From NCBI GenBank assembly GCA_036417435.1, contig CM070910.1, positions 14,263,501-14,327,500 of the forward strand: a DNA stretch of 64,000 nt, in the 5' to 3' direction. Positions 48,100 through 59,096 of this stretch are shown here, in pieces. Made by a program: the position numbers and the translations under genes. The stretch comes from Inia geoffrensis (Eukaryota; Chordata; Mammalia; Artiodactyla; Iniidae). Under the pieces are notes generated by a model, which had not been told where the DNA came from, made no database searches, and saw nothing but the letters and a program-made list of their open reading frames with translations. Each line of letters begins with the position of its first letter. The first letter of the stretch is position 1.

Positions 48100-49115
48100 T
48101 CATCTCCAACATGAAACCACTCTGTCAAGACTGGAAGAGGTGGCTGTTTTATCTAAAGCACAGAAACCAAAACAGAGAGTCAAGGAAAGTGAAAAAACAG
48201 AGGAATATGTTCCAAACAAAAGTACAAGATAAAACCTCAGAAATAGACTTTAATGAAATGTAGATAAGTGATTTACCTAATAAAGGGTTGAAAGTAATGG
48301 TCACAAAGACGCTCACCAAGGTCAGAAGAACAAGGCATGAACAAAGTGAGAAATTCACTAAAGACATAGGAAATATAAGAAAGTATCAAACAGAAATTAC
48401 AGTACTGAAGAATATAATAACTGCGCTGAAAAGTTCAATAGAAGGGTTCAACATCAGCTAGATCAAGCAGAGGAAAGGACCAGCAATTCAAAAACAGGGT
48501 AGTGGAATTCATCCAATCAGAGGAGTGAAAGGGAAAAAGCATGAAAAAGAGTGAAGACAGCTTAAGGAACTTACATAAGGACAACATCAAGAAAACCAAC
48601 AGTCATGTCACAGTGGTCCCAGAAAAGGTCAGTACAAGAGAAACTGAAAGGAGTAGAAAGCTAAAAACATAATAGCTGAAAACTTCCCTAACCTGGAGAA
48701 AGAAACAAACATCCACATCCGGGATGCTCAGAGACTTTCAAATAAGATGAACCCAAAGAGACCTACACCAAGATACATTAAAATTAAAGTGTCAAAAGTT
48801 AAAAACAAGGAGATAATCTTAAAAGCACCAAGAGTAAAACAACTTGTTACATACAAGGCTATCAATAGATAAGACTATCAGCAGTATTTCAGCAGAAACT
48901 TTCCAGGGCAAAAGGGAGTCGCATCATATATTCAAAGTGATGAAGAAAAAAAACAAAACAAAACACCAACCAAGAATACTCTACCCAACAAAGTTGTCCT
49001 TCAGTTGAAGGAGAAATCAGCACTTTACCAGATAAGCAAAAGCTGAGGGAGTTCATCACCACTAGACTAGACTTACAAGAAATGTTAAAGGTACTTCTTC
49101 AAGCTTAAATGAAAG
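48100..49115 (+). pseudogene. L1 ORF1 (RNA-binding protein) remnant
   Basis: AAAACTTCCCTAACCTGGAG, GATGAACCCAAAGAGACCTAC, AGCAGAAACTTTCCAGGGC and CAAGAAATGTTAAAGGTAC follow the C-terminal half of old L1 ORF1. No open frame longer than about 60 codons remains on this strand, so it is dead. Confidence 0.75.
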
Positions 49116-49156
49116 GATGCTAATTGTAACAGAAAAACATATGAACATATAAATCT

Positions 49157-49333
49157 ATAAAATAGGTAAACAACAAGGACCTACTGTATAGCATAGGGAA
49201 CTATATTCAATATCTTATAATAACCTATAATGGAAAAGAATCGGAAAAAGAATTTACACACATGCACACACAACTGAATCTCTTTACACCAGAAACACTG
49301 TAAATCAACTATCTTTCAATAAAAAAAAGAAAG
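49157..49333 (+). mobile_element. Younger L1 3'-end fragment inserted in the old L1
   Basis: It contains AACAAGGACCTACTGTATAGC, then TATATTCAATATCTTATAATA and CTTTCAATAAAAAAAAG. A 9-bp duplication, TATAAATCT, lies at 49148-49156 and 49334-49342. Confidence 0.85.
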
Positions 49334-49709
49334 TATAAATCTCACTAATTAGGTAAATATAGAGTTAAATTCATAATACGCTAATGTTGTAATGATGGTG
49401 GGTAATTAACTTATAGATCTAGTATGAAAAGTAGTAAAAATGTAAATTGTGACATCAAACATAAAACATGGAAGGAGAGTGAAACTACAGAGTTTTAGAA
49501 GTTGTTATCAACTTAAAATAGACTTATAAATATAAGTTGTTGTATGTAAGCTTCATGATAGCTACAAAGCAAAAACCTATAATAGATACACAAAAGATAA
49601 TGAGAAAGGAATCTAAACATACCACTAAAGAATGTCATCAAACCAAAAAGGAAAAGAGCAAGAGAAAAAAAAAGAAACAGGGAAATTACAAACAGCCAGA
49701 AAAAAATCA

Positions 49710-52700
49710 ACAAAATGACAATAAGTAAACACCTGTCAATAATTACTTTAACTGTAAATGGACTAAATTCTCCAATGAAAAGACACAGAGTGAATGAATG
49801 GACCAGAAAATAAGATCCAACTGTGTGCTACTTACAAGATACTCACTTTAGGTTTAAGGACACACACAGATAGAAAGTGAAAGAATGGAAAAAAGATACT
49901 CCATGCAAATGGAAACCAAAAGAAAGTGGGATAGCTATACTTATCTCAGACAAAATAGAATTCAAGCAAAAGACTTTAATAAGAGACAAAAAAGTCATTA
50001 TATAATGATAAAGGGGTCAATCCAGTAGACGATATAATATTTGCAAATAATTATGCATCCAAAATAGGAGCACCTAAACACATGAAACAAATATTAACAG
50101 ACCTGAAGAGAGAAATAGACAGCAATACAACAACAGTAGGAAAATTCAATACCCCACTTTCAACAATGCGTAGATCACCCACACAGAAAATCAATAAGGG
50201 AAATATTGGACTTAAGCTATATATTAGACCAGATGGACTTAACAGACTTTTCATCCAATAGCAGCAGAAGACACATTATTCTCAAGCACACATGGAACAT
50301 TCTCCAGGATAGGTCATATGTTAGAACACAAAATAAGATAATAAATTTAAGAAGATTGAAATCATATAAAGTATCTTTTCCAACCATAATGGTATGAAAC
50401 TAGAAATCAAGTACAAGAAGAAAACTTTAAAATTCACAAATATTTGGAAATTAAACAACATGCTACTGAAAAACAAATGGGTCAAAGAAAAATCAAAAAA
50501 TACCTTGACAGAGATGAAAACTGAAATAAAACATACCAAAACTTACAAAATACAGCAAAGCAGTCTAACAAGGAAGTTTACAGCTGCATTAAGAAAAAAG
50601 GAAAGCACTCATTACATTGAGAAAAAAAGGAGCTCAAATTAACAACCAATTTTACATCTAAGGAAATATAAAAGAAGAACAAAGTAAGCCAAAAACTAGT
50701 AGAAGGACATAAATAGCAAAGATTAGAGTGGAAATATGAAATCAAGATTAAGAAGACAACAGAATAGATCTTTGAAACTAAGAACTGGTTTTTTGAAAAG
50801 ATAAACAAAATAGACAAACCTTTAGCTAGATTTACCAAGAGAAATTTAAAAAAGATCACAAATAAATAAAATCAGAAATGAAAGAGGAGACATTATAACT
50901 GATACCACACAAATACAAAGGATCATAAGAAACTACTATGAATCATTATACGCCAACAAATTGGACACAAGAAGAAATTGATAAATTCCTGGAAATACAC
51001 AAGCTACCAAGGCTGAATCATGAAAACATAAAATCCAAACAGACCACTACTAGTAAGGAAATCTAATCAGTAATGAAAAACATCCCAACAAAGACAAATC
51101 TAGGACCAGATTGCTTCACTGGTGGATTCTACCAAACACTTAAAGAAGAATTTCAAACTGTTCCAAAAAATAGAAGAGGAAACACTTCCAAAATCATTTT
51201 ATAAATCCATCATTACCCTGATACCAAAACCAGACAAGGACACTACAAGAAAAGAAAATTACAGGTCAGTACCCCTGGTGAACATAGATGCAAAAATTCT
51301 CAACAAAATATTAGCAAACCAAATTCAACAATACGTTAAACGAATCACACACCATGATCAAGTGAGATTTATTCCAGGGATTAAAGGATGGTTCAACATC
51401 CACAAATCAATCAACACACAGCATTAACAAAATGAAGGATAAAAACCATATGATCATCTCAATAGATGTAGCAAAAGCATTTGCAAAATTCAACATCCAT
51501 TCATGATAAAAACTCTCAACAAAGTGGGTGTAGAGGAAACATACCTCAACATAATAAAGGGCATACATAAAAAGCCCACAGCTAACATCATACTAAACAG
51601 TGAGAAACTGAAAGTTTTTCCTCTAAGATCAAGAACAAGACAAGAGTACCCTGTCTCGCCACTCCTAGTCAACATAGTACTGGGAGTCCTAACCATAGTA
51701 ATTAGGCAAGAAAAAGAAAAAAAAGGCATCCAAATTGAAAAGGAAGAAGTAAAATTGTCTCTATTTGCAGGTGACATGACATCAAACATAGAAAATCCTA
51801 AAGACTCCACCAAAAAACTATTAGAATAAATTCAGTAAAGTTGCCAGATACAAAAGCAATATGCAAAAAGCAGTTGCATTTCTATATACGAAAAACAAAC
51901 TATCAAAAAGACAAATGAATGAAATGATCCTATTTACAACTGCATTAAAAAGAATAAAATGCCTAGGAATAAATTTAGCCAAGGAGGTGAAAGATCTGAA
52001 CACTGAAAACTATAAGACATTGATGAAAGAAACTGAGGAAGGTACAAAGAAATAGAAAAATATTCTGTGCTCATGGACTGGAAAAAATAATACTGTTAAA
52101 CTGTCCATACTACCAAAAACAATCTGCAGGTTCAATGAAATTCCTATCAAAGTCTCAATAGCATTTTTTACAAAAACATTTGAAAAGTCCTAAAATTTTA
52201 TGGAACCACAAAAGATCCCAAATAGCCAAAGCAATCATGAGAAAGAAAAGCAAAGCTGTAGGCATCAGTGTCACATTTCCTGATTTCAAACTATATTACA
52301 AAGCTATAGTAGTCAAAACAGCATGGTATTGGCATTAAAAAAAAAAAAAAGTACATCAAGGGAACAGAATAGAGAGCCCAGAAATTAACCCGTGCACATA
52401 CAGTCAACTAATATTTGACAAGAGAACCAAGAATACTCAATAGCAACAGGATAGTGTCTTCAAAATATGTTAGGAAAACTGGATATTCACATGCAAGAGA
52501 ATGAAACTAGACCCCTATCTACACCACTCACACACATACACACACAAAATCAATTCAAAATGGATTAAGGACATGAATGTAAGGCCTGAAACTATAAAAC
52601 TCCTAGCAGAAAACATAGGGAAAAAGCTCCTTGATATCTATCTTGGCAATAGTTTTTTTTGGATTTGACACCAAAAGCTAAGGCAACAAAAGCAAAAATA

Positions 52701-53650
52701 AACAAGCGAGACTTCATTAAGAAGTTTTTGCATAGCAAAGGAAACCATCAACAAAACAAAAAGGCAGCTTACCAAATGGGAGAAAATATTTGCAAATCAT
52801 ATATCTGATAAAGGGTTACTATGAAGAGCACATATAGCAAAAAAAAAAAGAAAAAAAAACCCTATGATTAAAAAATGGGCAGAGGAACTGAATATACATT
52901 TTTCCAAAGAAGACATACAAATGCCAATGGGTACATAAAAATATCCTCAACCAATCATCAGGGAAATACAAATCAAAACCACAATGAGATATCACCTCAC
53001 ACCTGTTAAGTTGGCTATCATCAAAAAGACAACGGATAATAACTGTTGGTGAGGATATGGGGAAAAGGGAATCCTGTATACTGTTGGTGAGATTGTAATC
53101 TTGTGCAACCACTGTGGAAAACAGTAAAGAGATCCCCCCCCAAAAATAATGTACAACTACCATAAGATCCAGCAATCCCATTTCTGGGTGTATATCCAAA
53201 GGAATTGAAAACAGGACATCAAAGAGACATCTGTAGTCTCATGTTCAGCATTATTCGAATAGCCAAGATATCCAAGATATGGAAATGAACTAAGTGACCA
53301 TCAACAGATGAATGGATAAGGAAGATCTGATAAATCTATATCTGCATAGATGGGCTTCCCTGGTGGCGCAGTGGTTGAGAGTCCGCCTGCCGATGCAGGG
53401 GACACGGGTTCGTGCCCCGGTCCGCGAAGATCCCGCGTGCCGTGGAGCGGCTGGGCCCGTGAGCCATGGCCGCTGAGCCTGCGCGTCCGGAGCCTGTGCT
53501 CCGCAACGGGAGAGGCCGCAACAGTGAGAGGCCCGCGTACCGTGAAAAAAACAAAACAAAACAAAAAATCTATATCTACATAGATATATAATGGAATATC
53601 ATTCAGCTACAAGAAAGAAGGAAATCCTGCCATCTGCGGCAACGTGGATG
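49710..53650 (+). pseudogene. L1 ORF2 (endonuclease-reverse transcriptase) remnant
   Basis: The start region encodes a SIITLTVNGLNSPMKRH-like endonuclease N-terminus at about 49735. The RT is readable as two open fragments, 51122-51427 ([27 protein letters not shown]) and 51503-51829. The catalytic FADD motif is FAGD at 51764-51775, with the first aspartate changed to glycine. Frameshifts and stops abound. A CHR-2-like SINE at 53352-53565 splits the 3' end. Confidence 0.85.
53352..53565 (+). mobile_element. CHR-2-like short SINE inside the old L1
   Basis: A complete copy close to the family consensus, tail AAAAAAACAAAACAAAAC-type. A 20-bp duplication with one mismatch, AAATCTATATCTGCATAGAT, starts at 53332 and recurs at 53566-53585. 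Confidence 0.96.
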
Positions 53651-54117
53651 GACCTTGAGGGTATTATGCTACGTGAAATAATCCAGTCGGAAAAAGATTA
53701 ATATCGCATGGTATCACTTACACATGGAATCTAAAAGAAAAAAAAAGGCAAATTCACAAAAAGAGAGTAGAAAAGTGGTTACCAGGGTTTAGAGGATGGG
53801 ACAAATAGGGAGAGGTTGGTTAGAGTATAAACTTTCAGCTATAACATGAAAAAGACCTGAGGGGCTAATATAAAACATGGTGATTACAATTCAAAAAACT
53901 GTATTGTATAATGGATTTGTTAAGAAAGTAGAACTTAAATGCTCTCATCAGAAAAAAAAAAAAGTAAATGTGTGAGGTGATGGGTGTTTAATCAACTAGA
54001 TGTAGGGAATCCTTTTATAATGTCTAAGTATATCAAATTACCATAATGTACACTTTAAATATAATTGTATTTGTCAATTATACTCCATTAATGCTGGAAT
54101 TTTAAAAAAATGAAGTC

Positions 54118-55942
54118 TCTGTTACACTGATAGCCATCTGAGGATATCCAAATGTTCTATGCAGGTTGTTGTATCATACAGCTAATTCTAGGTATTTCTA
54201 CAACTGCTTTCTTACTGCCCTTCTTACTAATGATGTTTTCTATTCCCTCTATATTAAATTATTATTATTATTCTCAAACTGTGACCATATAAATGTAATA
54301 TTGTCTATATTAGATTTTCGGTGTGAACTATGTTTTCAATGACAGACAGTATTTGGATATAAAAGCTTTTCAAAGTGTGACTTTGTCAAATTTTCTAAGA
54401 AGCTTGACAATCATCTTCAAAGATGATTCCAGAAGACATTTTTTTCTCCCCTCATTTTTCATCTTTTTAAAATCAATGACTCTTTTTATTCTGCTTGGTC
54501 AGACTACTAGGCTTTTGATTTACGACAGCTATATTCCAATAGCATATATATAATTTCATTTTTGCCTTTATAATTATTATTTTTTTAAACCATCAAGTAA
54601 CAAGATACAGTTTAGTCCAAAGATTTTGGAATCATTCAGGTCTTTTAAACTAATATAATCAAGTTATAGAGTGGTTTTGCTACACATCACATTATCATAA
54701 ATTTGTTTAGTCCTGGGTTTAACAATGGGATGGCTAAGCATGGACATAATATTTGCCTTCCCTTGATTTCCAGCTCCATTTTATTCCTAAATTCAGAAGA
54801 TTATTGCCATGAAGTTTTCATCCACTGGTAATGTATTTGAACTTAGTTCTCATTGTTTCAAATGCCCTTCAAATTTTTATAATTATAAAAATGTCATGAT
54901 GGAAGTCTACTGATAAGTATGAAAAATATATACTTGGCTTCAACAGTGTTCTAGAACTAGTATTACCAAAACTTCATTCAGGAAAATATATGCTTATAGG
55001 AAAATAAAACGTAATAGTAACTAGAGTTGGCTCTCAGGGATACGACCCTTAGTTGTTCATTTGCTTTTTCCTCTTCTCTCAAAGTATTTTTTTAAACAAA
55101 GGCAATAATAAATATAAAGATAAAACCTATAACCACATTACATGTAAATTCCAATATTTACTTATCATGGATCTGCTTCACATGGGAATGCTAAGGTAGG
55201 TAAGTGCTCATTAAAACTCCTAATTCCAAAGATGGCTGGGAATTTTTATTTGCCAGTTGGACTGAGTCTGAAATCTAAATATGCCTGTTAATCCCCATGT
55301 TTCCATGTAACCCAACCTCTGCTACCTAAATAGATGCCCTCTACCAAGTTTGGATCACAACATTGCTGGCTCCTTATTCAAAGGACCACATGTTCATATG
55401 TTAAGAAATGCAAATACATGAACCAGTATCTAAGGCCAGATACGTGTTTTTCTTGGCCTATAATAGATCTCTAAAATGCAAGTACAAAACTCCACATTTA
55501 TTTAGTTTAATTTTAAAAAAAAGTCCCCTGCTTCATAGGTAATAATTAACTTAATCTATTAAAAGAGAGCACACAAGACAATCGCTGTCTAAATTCATTA
55601 CTCATTTGATCTATAAGCCCAGAAAAAAAGATTTAACTTCCTCTTGCCTTGGTTCATCTATGTTAGCTCCTGAATGGATATGATGGGGCATGGAGGAGGT
55701 CATTTTCTAGTCTTGTTTCCATAATAACTAGAGTTCTTCTCCCTGAACAACAAGAGCAACAGTCAAGTTTTACAGGAACACCAGTTCTGAGAGTATCAAC
55801 TGAAGGACCAAGTATCACTTCAGCCACTGTCATCTTTCTACAAGCTCCTCTCAGGGATGAGAACTTAATTTATTTTTCTATTGTATTACCTTTGTCCTAA
55901 AATATTAAGACTAGACAGTTGAATGAATAAGTGGCATTCAGT
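54118..55942. other. Intronic sequence, nothing recognised
   Basis: AT-rich, no supported repeat or exon. Confidence 0.45.
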
Positions 55943-55966
55943 AAAAAAAAAAAAAAAAAAAAAAAA
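55943..55966 (+). repeat. Poly(A) run of 24
   Basis: An uninterrupted A homopolymer. I could not link it to a recognisable retroelement upstream. Confidence 0.97.
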
Positions 55967-56416
55967 TTATCTCTTTAGTCTATAAATACCTTAAAATAAA
56001 GCTTAAAATCTTTTAAGGTAAAATTGATGATTCATAATTTAGGTGTTTTGAAGAAAAATCCTCAATATTAAAAATTTATGGGGCATAGATCACTTAGTGT
56101 TAAAAATTTCTGCCACTGTGAACATATAATATTAAATGCATTTATTACCTAGAGTCCACCCCCAATTTCTTGGTGAATACTGATGGGTTAAAAATAATGT
56201 CAGATTAAAAACTTTAATCATCTAGATTTTGATTTCAAAACATTATATCCTAACTTCCAGGAGAATTACAGTGTAGGGATACTGAAAAATTTTAACCAAT
56301 TCTGATGTAACCTTGAAACCAATCAGATAACAAACTATTTTTTCCCAGTTTCTCCCATGATACCGCGACCAGTTCATGAATAGTTAATGGATCTGAAAAA
56401 AAACAGTCGAGCTTCG
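55967..56416. other. ESR1: Intron sequence next to exon 4 donor, nothing recognised
   Basis: AT-rich with no repeat seen. Any splicing enhancers cannot be read by eye. Confidence 0.45.
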
Positions 56417-56428
56417 TGTTCTTACCTG
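56417..56428 (-). promoter_or_regulatory. ESR1: 5' splice site (donor) of ESR1 exon 4
   Basis: On the minus strand the exon ends CAG and the intron begins GTAAGAACA, a near-perfect match to the U1 snRNA consensus. The open frame runs on into the intron for about 20 codons, but this is not coding. Confidence 0.92.
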
Positions 56429-56761
56429 GCACCCTCTTTGCCCAGTTGATCATGTGGACCAGCTCCCTGTCTGCAAGGCTGGTCAGCAAGCCCATCATTG
56501 AAGCCTCACTGAAGGGTCTGGTAGGATCGTACTCGGAATAGATTATGGGGGGCTCAGCCTCCAGCAAGGCACTGATCATCTGATCGGCTGTCAGGGACAA
56601 GACGGGGCTGTTCTTCTTGGTGTGTTTAATCAAGAGGGGGCTCGGCCAAAGGTTGGCAGATCTCCTGTCTCCAGAGGGCTCCGCTTCATTCCTGCCTTCC
56701 CCATCATCTCTCTGGCGCTTGTGCTTCAACATTCTCCCTCCTCTGCGGTCTTTCCGTATCC
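56426..56761 (-). CDS. ESR1: Estrogen receptor alpha (ESR1), exon 4, internal coding exon
   Basis: This is one exon of the nuclear estrogen receptor, a ligand-activated transcription factor. The exon is 336 bp, the length I recall for human exon 4, and is open throughout. It enters after the first base of a glycine codon and leaves one base into the next codon (phase 1 to phase 1). In human numbering it covers about residues 255-366. It begins with the basic RKDRR and KHKRQR nuclear-localisation signals of the hinge (256-271). The acetylated lysines K266, K268, K299, K302 and K303 follow, then the SPTR-like hinge serines S294 and S305. It ends with helices 1-3 of the ligand-binding domain. 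Key residues M343, L346, T347, A350, D351 and E353 (the contact to the estradiol A-ring hydroxyl) are intact, as is K362 of the coactivator clamp. Compared with human there are hinge changes, including 282 Ser to Pro, 300-301 Arg-Ser to His-Thr and 306 Leu to Pro, plus 348 Asn to Ser in helix 3. No frameshift or stop is present, so the exon looks functional. Confidence 0.97.
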
Positions 56762-56800
56762 CTGAGAACACAGGGGAAAAAAACAGTTTATTTTTTTCTC
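56762..56800 (-). promoter_or_regulatory. ESR1: 3' splice site (acceptor) of ESR1 exon 4
   Basis: Read on the minus strand, a pyrimidine-rich tract (a run of seven T, then CCCC) leads to TGTTCTCAG directly before exon base 56761. A branch-point candidate, TAAAC, lies at 56786-56790, about 25 nt upstream of the AG. This is a strong consensus acceptor. Confidence 0.9.
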
Positions 56801-57096
56801 ATATAAACGTTCACGCTAAAACCATCTTCAATGCTAACAGCATTTATTTTATTTGAGGAAAGAGTTTGGGGCACAGTTGTGCTGGTAAGTGTTTAACAAC
56901 CAGCTGTCCACGAGAAAAAAAAGAAAAAAAAAAAAAAGGCTTTGATTTGTAGCATTCACCAATTTCCATGGTGTAACTACTCCCATTTCCATGGCAAATT
57001 TCAAGCTAGTTGTCTGAGATTAAGCAGAATACAAAACTCCTGAAAAGTTAACAGTAAGCTTTTGTGAGCCAGTACAAGCTGGTCTAACAAGCCATT

Positions 57097-57098
<2 letters not shown>
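56801..57098. other. ESR1: Intron sequence upstream of exon 4, A-rich run
   Basis: An A-rich run lies at about 56915-56937 (AAAAAAAAGAAAAAAAAAAAAA). Nothing else was recognised. Confidence 0.45.

Positions 57099-57150
<52 letters not shown>
57099..57150 (+). repeat. (GT)n microsatellite near ESR1 exon 4
   Basis: 26 uninterrupted GT units about 340 bp upstream of the exon in gene orientation. In the pre-mRNA this is a (CA)n tract. Confidence 0.98.
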
Positions 57151-57155
<5 letters not shown>

Positions 57156-58085
57156 CTGCTGTAAAAAGGACATGATAATAATTATTCTTGAAATATGGCT
57201 TATATCAAAGATTGCTTCTGCTATGAATATTCTTTCAACAGTAAATTAAAAAGGCATCTTTATAAAAGCATTTAATAAACATCCTTATCATCCAACTACA
57301 CCTCTTTATGGAAGACACTAAAGAGGAATGATTTATCCAAGACGTATCTGACGGCCTCTGGATCCTATAGGTGTTCAGTCAGTCTTTCATTGCTACTAAA
57401 CTGTACCTCACCACCTGAGGAATTGGCCCACAACCCTCAACTTGTTTACTTGGTTCTAAGATTGACACAAATGTATTTCTATTTTCCTGATACAAACGTT
57501 TTTATAAACAGTTGAAAATAGTTTCCCCCCAAAGATTTACCAGCTGTGGTTCCCACTAACTAAATTATAGGGCAGGGGAGACTCCACTCTCTTTTGCAGA
57601 GACTCTGAGGTTTGGCTCAGCATCTTAACCTGGAAAAGGCCAGGCTGTGGTGCCGAAATGTATCAGCAGAAACAAATATTTTAAAGGACAAAAATGATCA
57701 CTAGCTTCCATATTTTCAAAAACTGTAATCTTTCCAAAATATGGCAGATAGCAGCAGTTCTTAGATTTATATAAAAGAAATAATCATTTTGGTAAAAAGT
57801 TAATACAATTATTTTTAATATTAAAGACATGAGAAGTCAACATTCTTTATAACATATCACCTGTTCTCTTACTGGAAATGAATAACTAATGTCAGAACTT
57901 TGTTCCATTTCGTTCTGATTTGTCAAGGTGTTTGAACAAATGTGCGGTGGTGAATTTTTTATGTACAGCTTTTATTCTTGTAGGTCTAGATTAGATATGT
58001 TAGATGATGCTAAAAATATAATGAAGCCACAACCCTTCCTATTTGTTCAGTATTAAAATAAGCATTTCCCAGAACTCTTGGAATA
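57151..58085. other. Intronic sequence, nothing recognised
   Basis: No supported feature. Confidence 0.4.
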
Positions 58086-58089
58086 AGTA

Positions 58090-58295
58090 GCAACTGTAAA
58101 GATTATTATCACTATCAGGCACTGAGCCTCACCATGCGCTTAAGCACTTTAATATATACTTTACATGTGAGCATTTCACAACTAATTTAGTCCTCACGGT
58201 AATCTTGTAAGGTAAATACTATAAAACTGCTGCTTTCGAAAGGTTAATGAACTTGTCTGAGACCATTCTCTATTAAGTATGATGCAAGATCCACG
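58090..58295 (+). mobile_element. MIR relic
   Basis: GCACTGAGCCTCACCATGCGC, TAAGCACTTTAATATATAC, TTTAGTCCTCACGGTAATC and GTTAATGAACTTGTCTGAGACC follow the MIR order. Confidence 0.75.
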
Positions 58296-58747
58296 CTCTG
58301 AAATGAAGTTTGTTTTTTTTTTTCCAGTTAACAGAGTTTTAAAACTGTATCCAACAAAGTCAACACATTTAAGGATACCTAGAAGTAAAATAGTAAAGAA
58401 ATAAAATGAGAAGAATCGTTGTATCTGACCAGTCGTTGTCCATAGTCAGACATTTCAACTCTTTCGTTGCTAGATATACTAACGAGAGTATAATATCTGA
58501 ACTGAGGAAGGTGATACAGCCTACTCTCAGCTCATTAGAGCACACCTGGAGTATCACACAGTGCTGGATGCTGCAGAGACAAGCAAAACAAATCTATTCA
58601 GAGGAACTAGGATGGTGAGGAGATGTGAAATCAGGTCACATGGAGAACCACTGAGGAACTGAAAGGGGTTAGCCGAGAGAAAAAAAGACTTTGAGGAAAC
58701 ATGAGTGTCACCTTCACATGGGCTATACTATATAAAATGGCATTATG

Positions 58748-59096
58748 GTCTGAAGGTTTGTGTACCCCCCAAAATTCATATGTTGAAATCTAATCCCCAA
58801 TGTGATGGTATTCAGAGGTGGGGCCTTTGGGAGGTCATTAGGTCACGAGGGTAGAGCCTTCATGAATGGGATTAGTGCCCTTATAAGTAGAGGCCAGGGT
58901 GCTAGCTTACTCTCTCCACCCTGTTAGGATATGAGAAGACAGCTGCCTACAAGCCGGGAAGCAGGCACTCATCAGACACCAGATATGCTGTCAAGCTTGG
59001 ACTTCCCAACCTCCCGAACTGTGAGAAATAAATGTTTGCTGTTTAATCTATGAAGTCTATGGTATTTCTGTTATAGCACCCCAAACTGACTAAGAG
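58748..59096 (+). mobile_element. MLT1A-type solo LTR (MaLR)
   Basis: AAAATTCATATGTTGAAATC, GTGGGGCCTTTGGGAGGTC, ATGAATGGGATTAGTGCCC, CATCAGACACCAGATATGC and CGAACTGTGAGAAATAAATG follow the LTR almost completely, ending AACTGACTAAG. Non-coding relic. Confidence 0.88.

Larger units (their letters stand above)
47059..54106 (+). mobile_element. Structurally full-length old L1, with two later insertions
   Basis: An 11-bp duplication, AAAATGAAGTC, lies at 47048-47058 and 54107-54117. Between them are a 5' UTR (47059 to about 48100) beginning GGGGGTTATGG with CAAGATGGAGCCG (YY1-site-like), ORF1-type text (about 48390-49110), ORF2-type text (from about 49710) and an old-type 3' UTR ending ATGCTGGAATTTTAAAAAAA. 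Without its two inserts (about 180 and 230 bp) it is about 6.6 kb, a normal full length. It is antisense to ESR1. All reading frames are broken. Confidence 0.85.
1..56425 (-). other. ESR1: ESR1 intron 4 (part), downstream of exon 4
   Basis: The whole stretch lies 3' of exon 4 in gene orientation. No exon 5 (helices 4-7 of the ligand-binding domain) was found on the minus strand, so the intron probably continues past base 1. Its content is mostly transposon relics, listed separately. Intron identity is inferred from exon 4 and the known size of this intron in mammals. Confidence 0.85.

Noticed and set aside
52819..53199. Minus-strand open frame of 126 residues
   Set aside because: Antisense shadow of the L1 ORF2 remnant.
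1..56425. ESR1 exon 5 in the downstream flank
   Set aside because: No minus-strand frame with the expected helix 4-7 sequence was found; the intron appears longer than the window.
56292..56425. Extension of the exon 4 open frame
   Set aside because: A consensus GTAAG donor and the conserved 336-bp exon length mark the true end; the extension is intron read-through.
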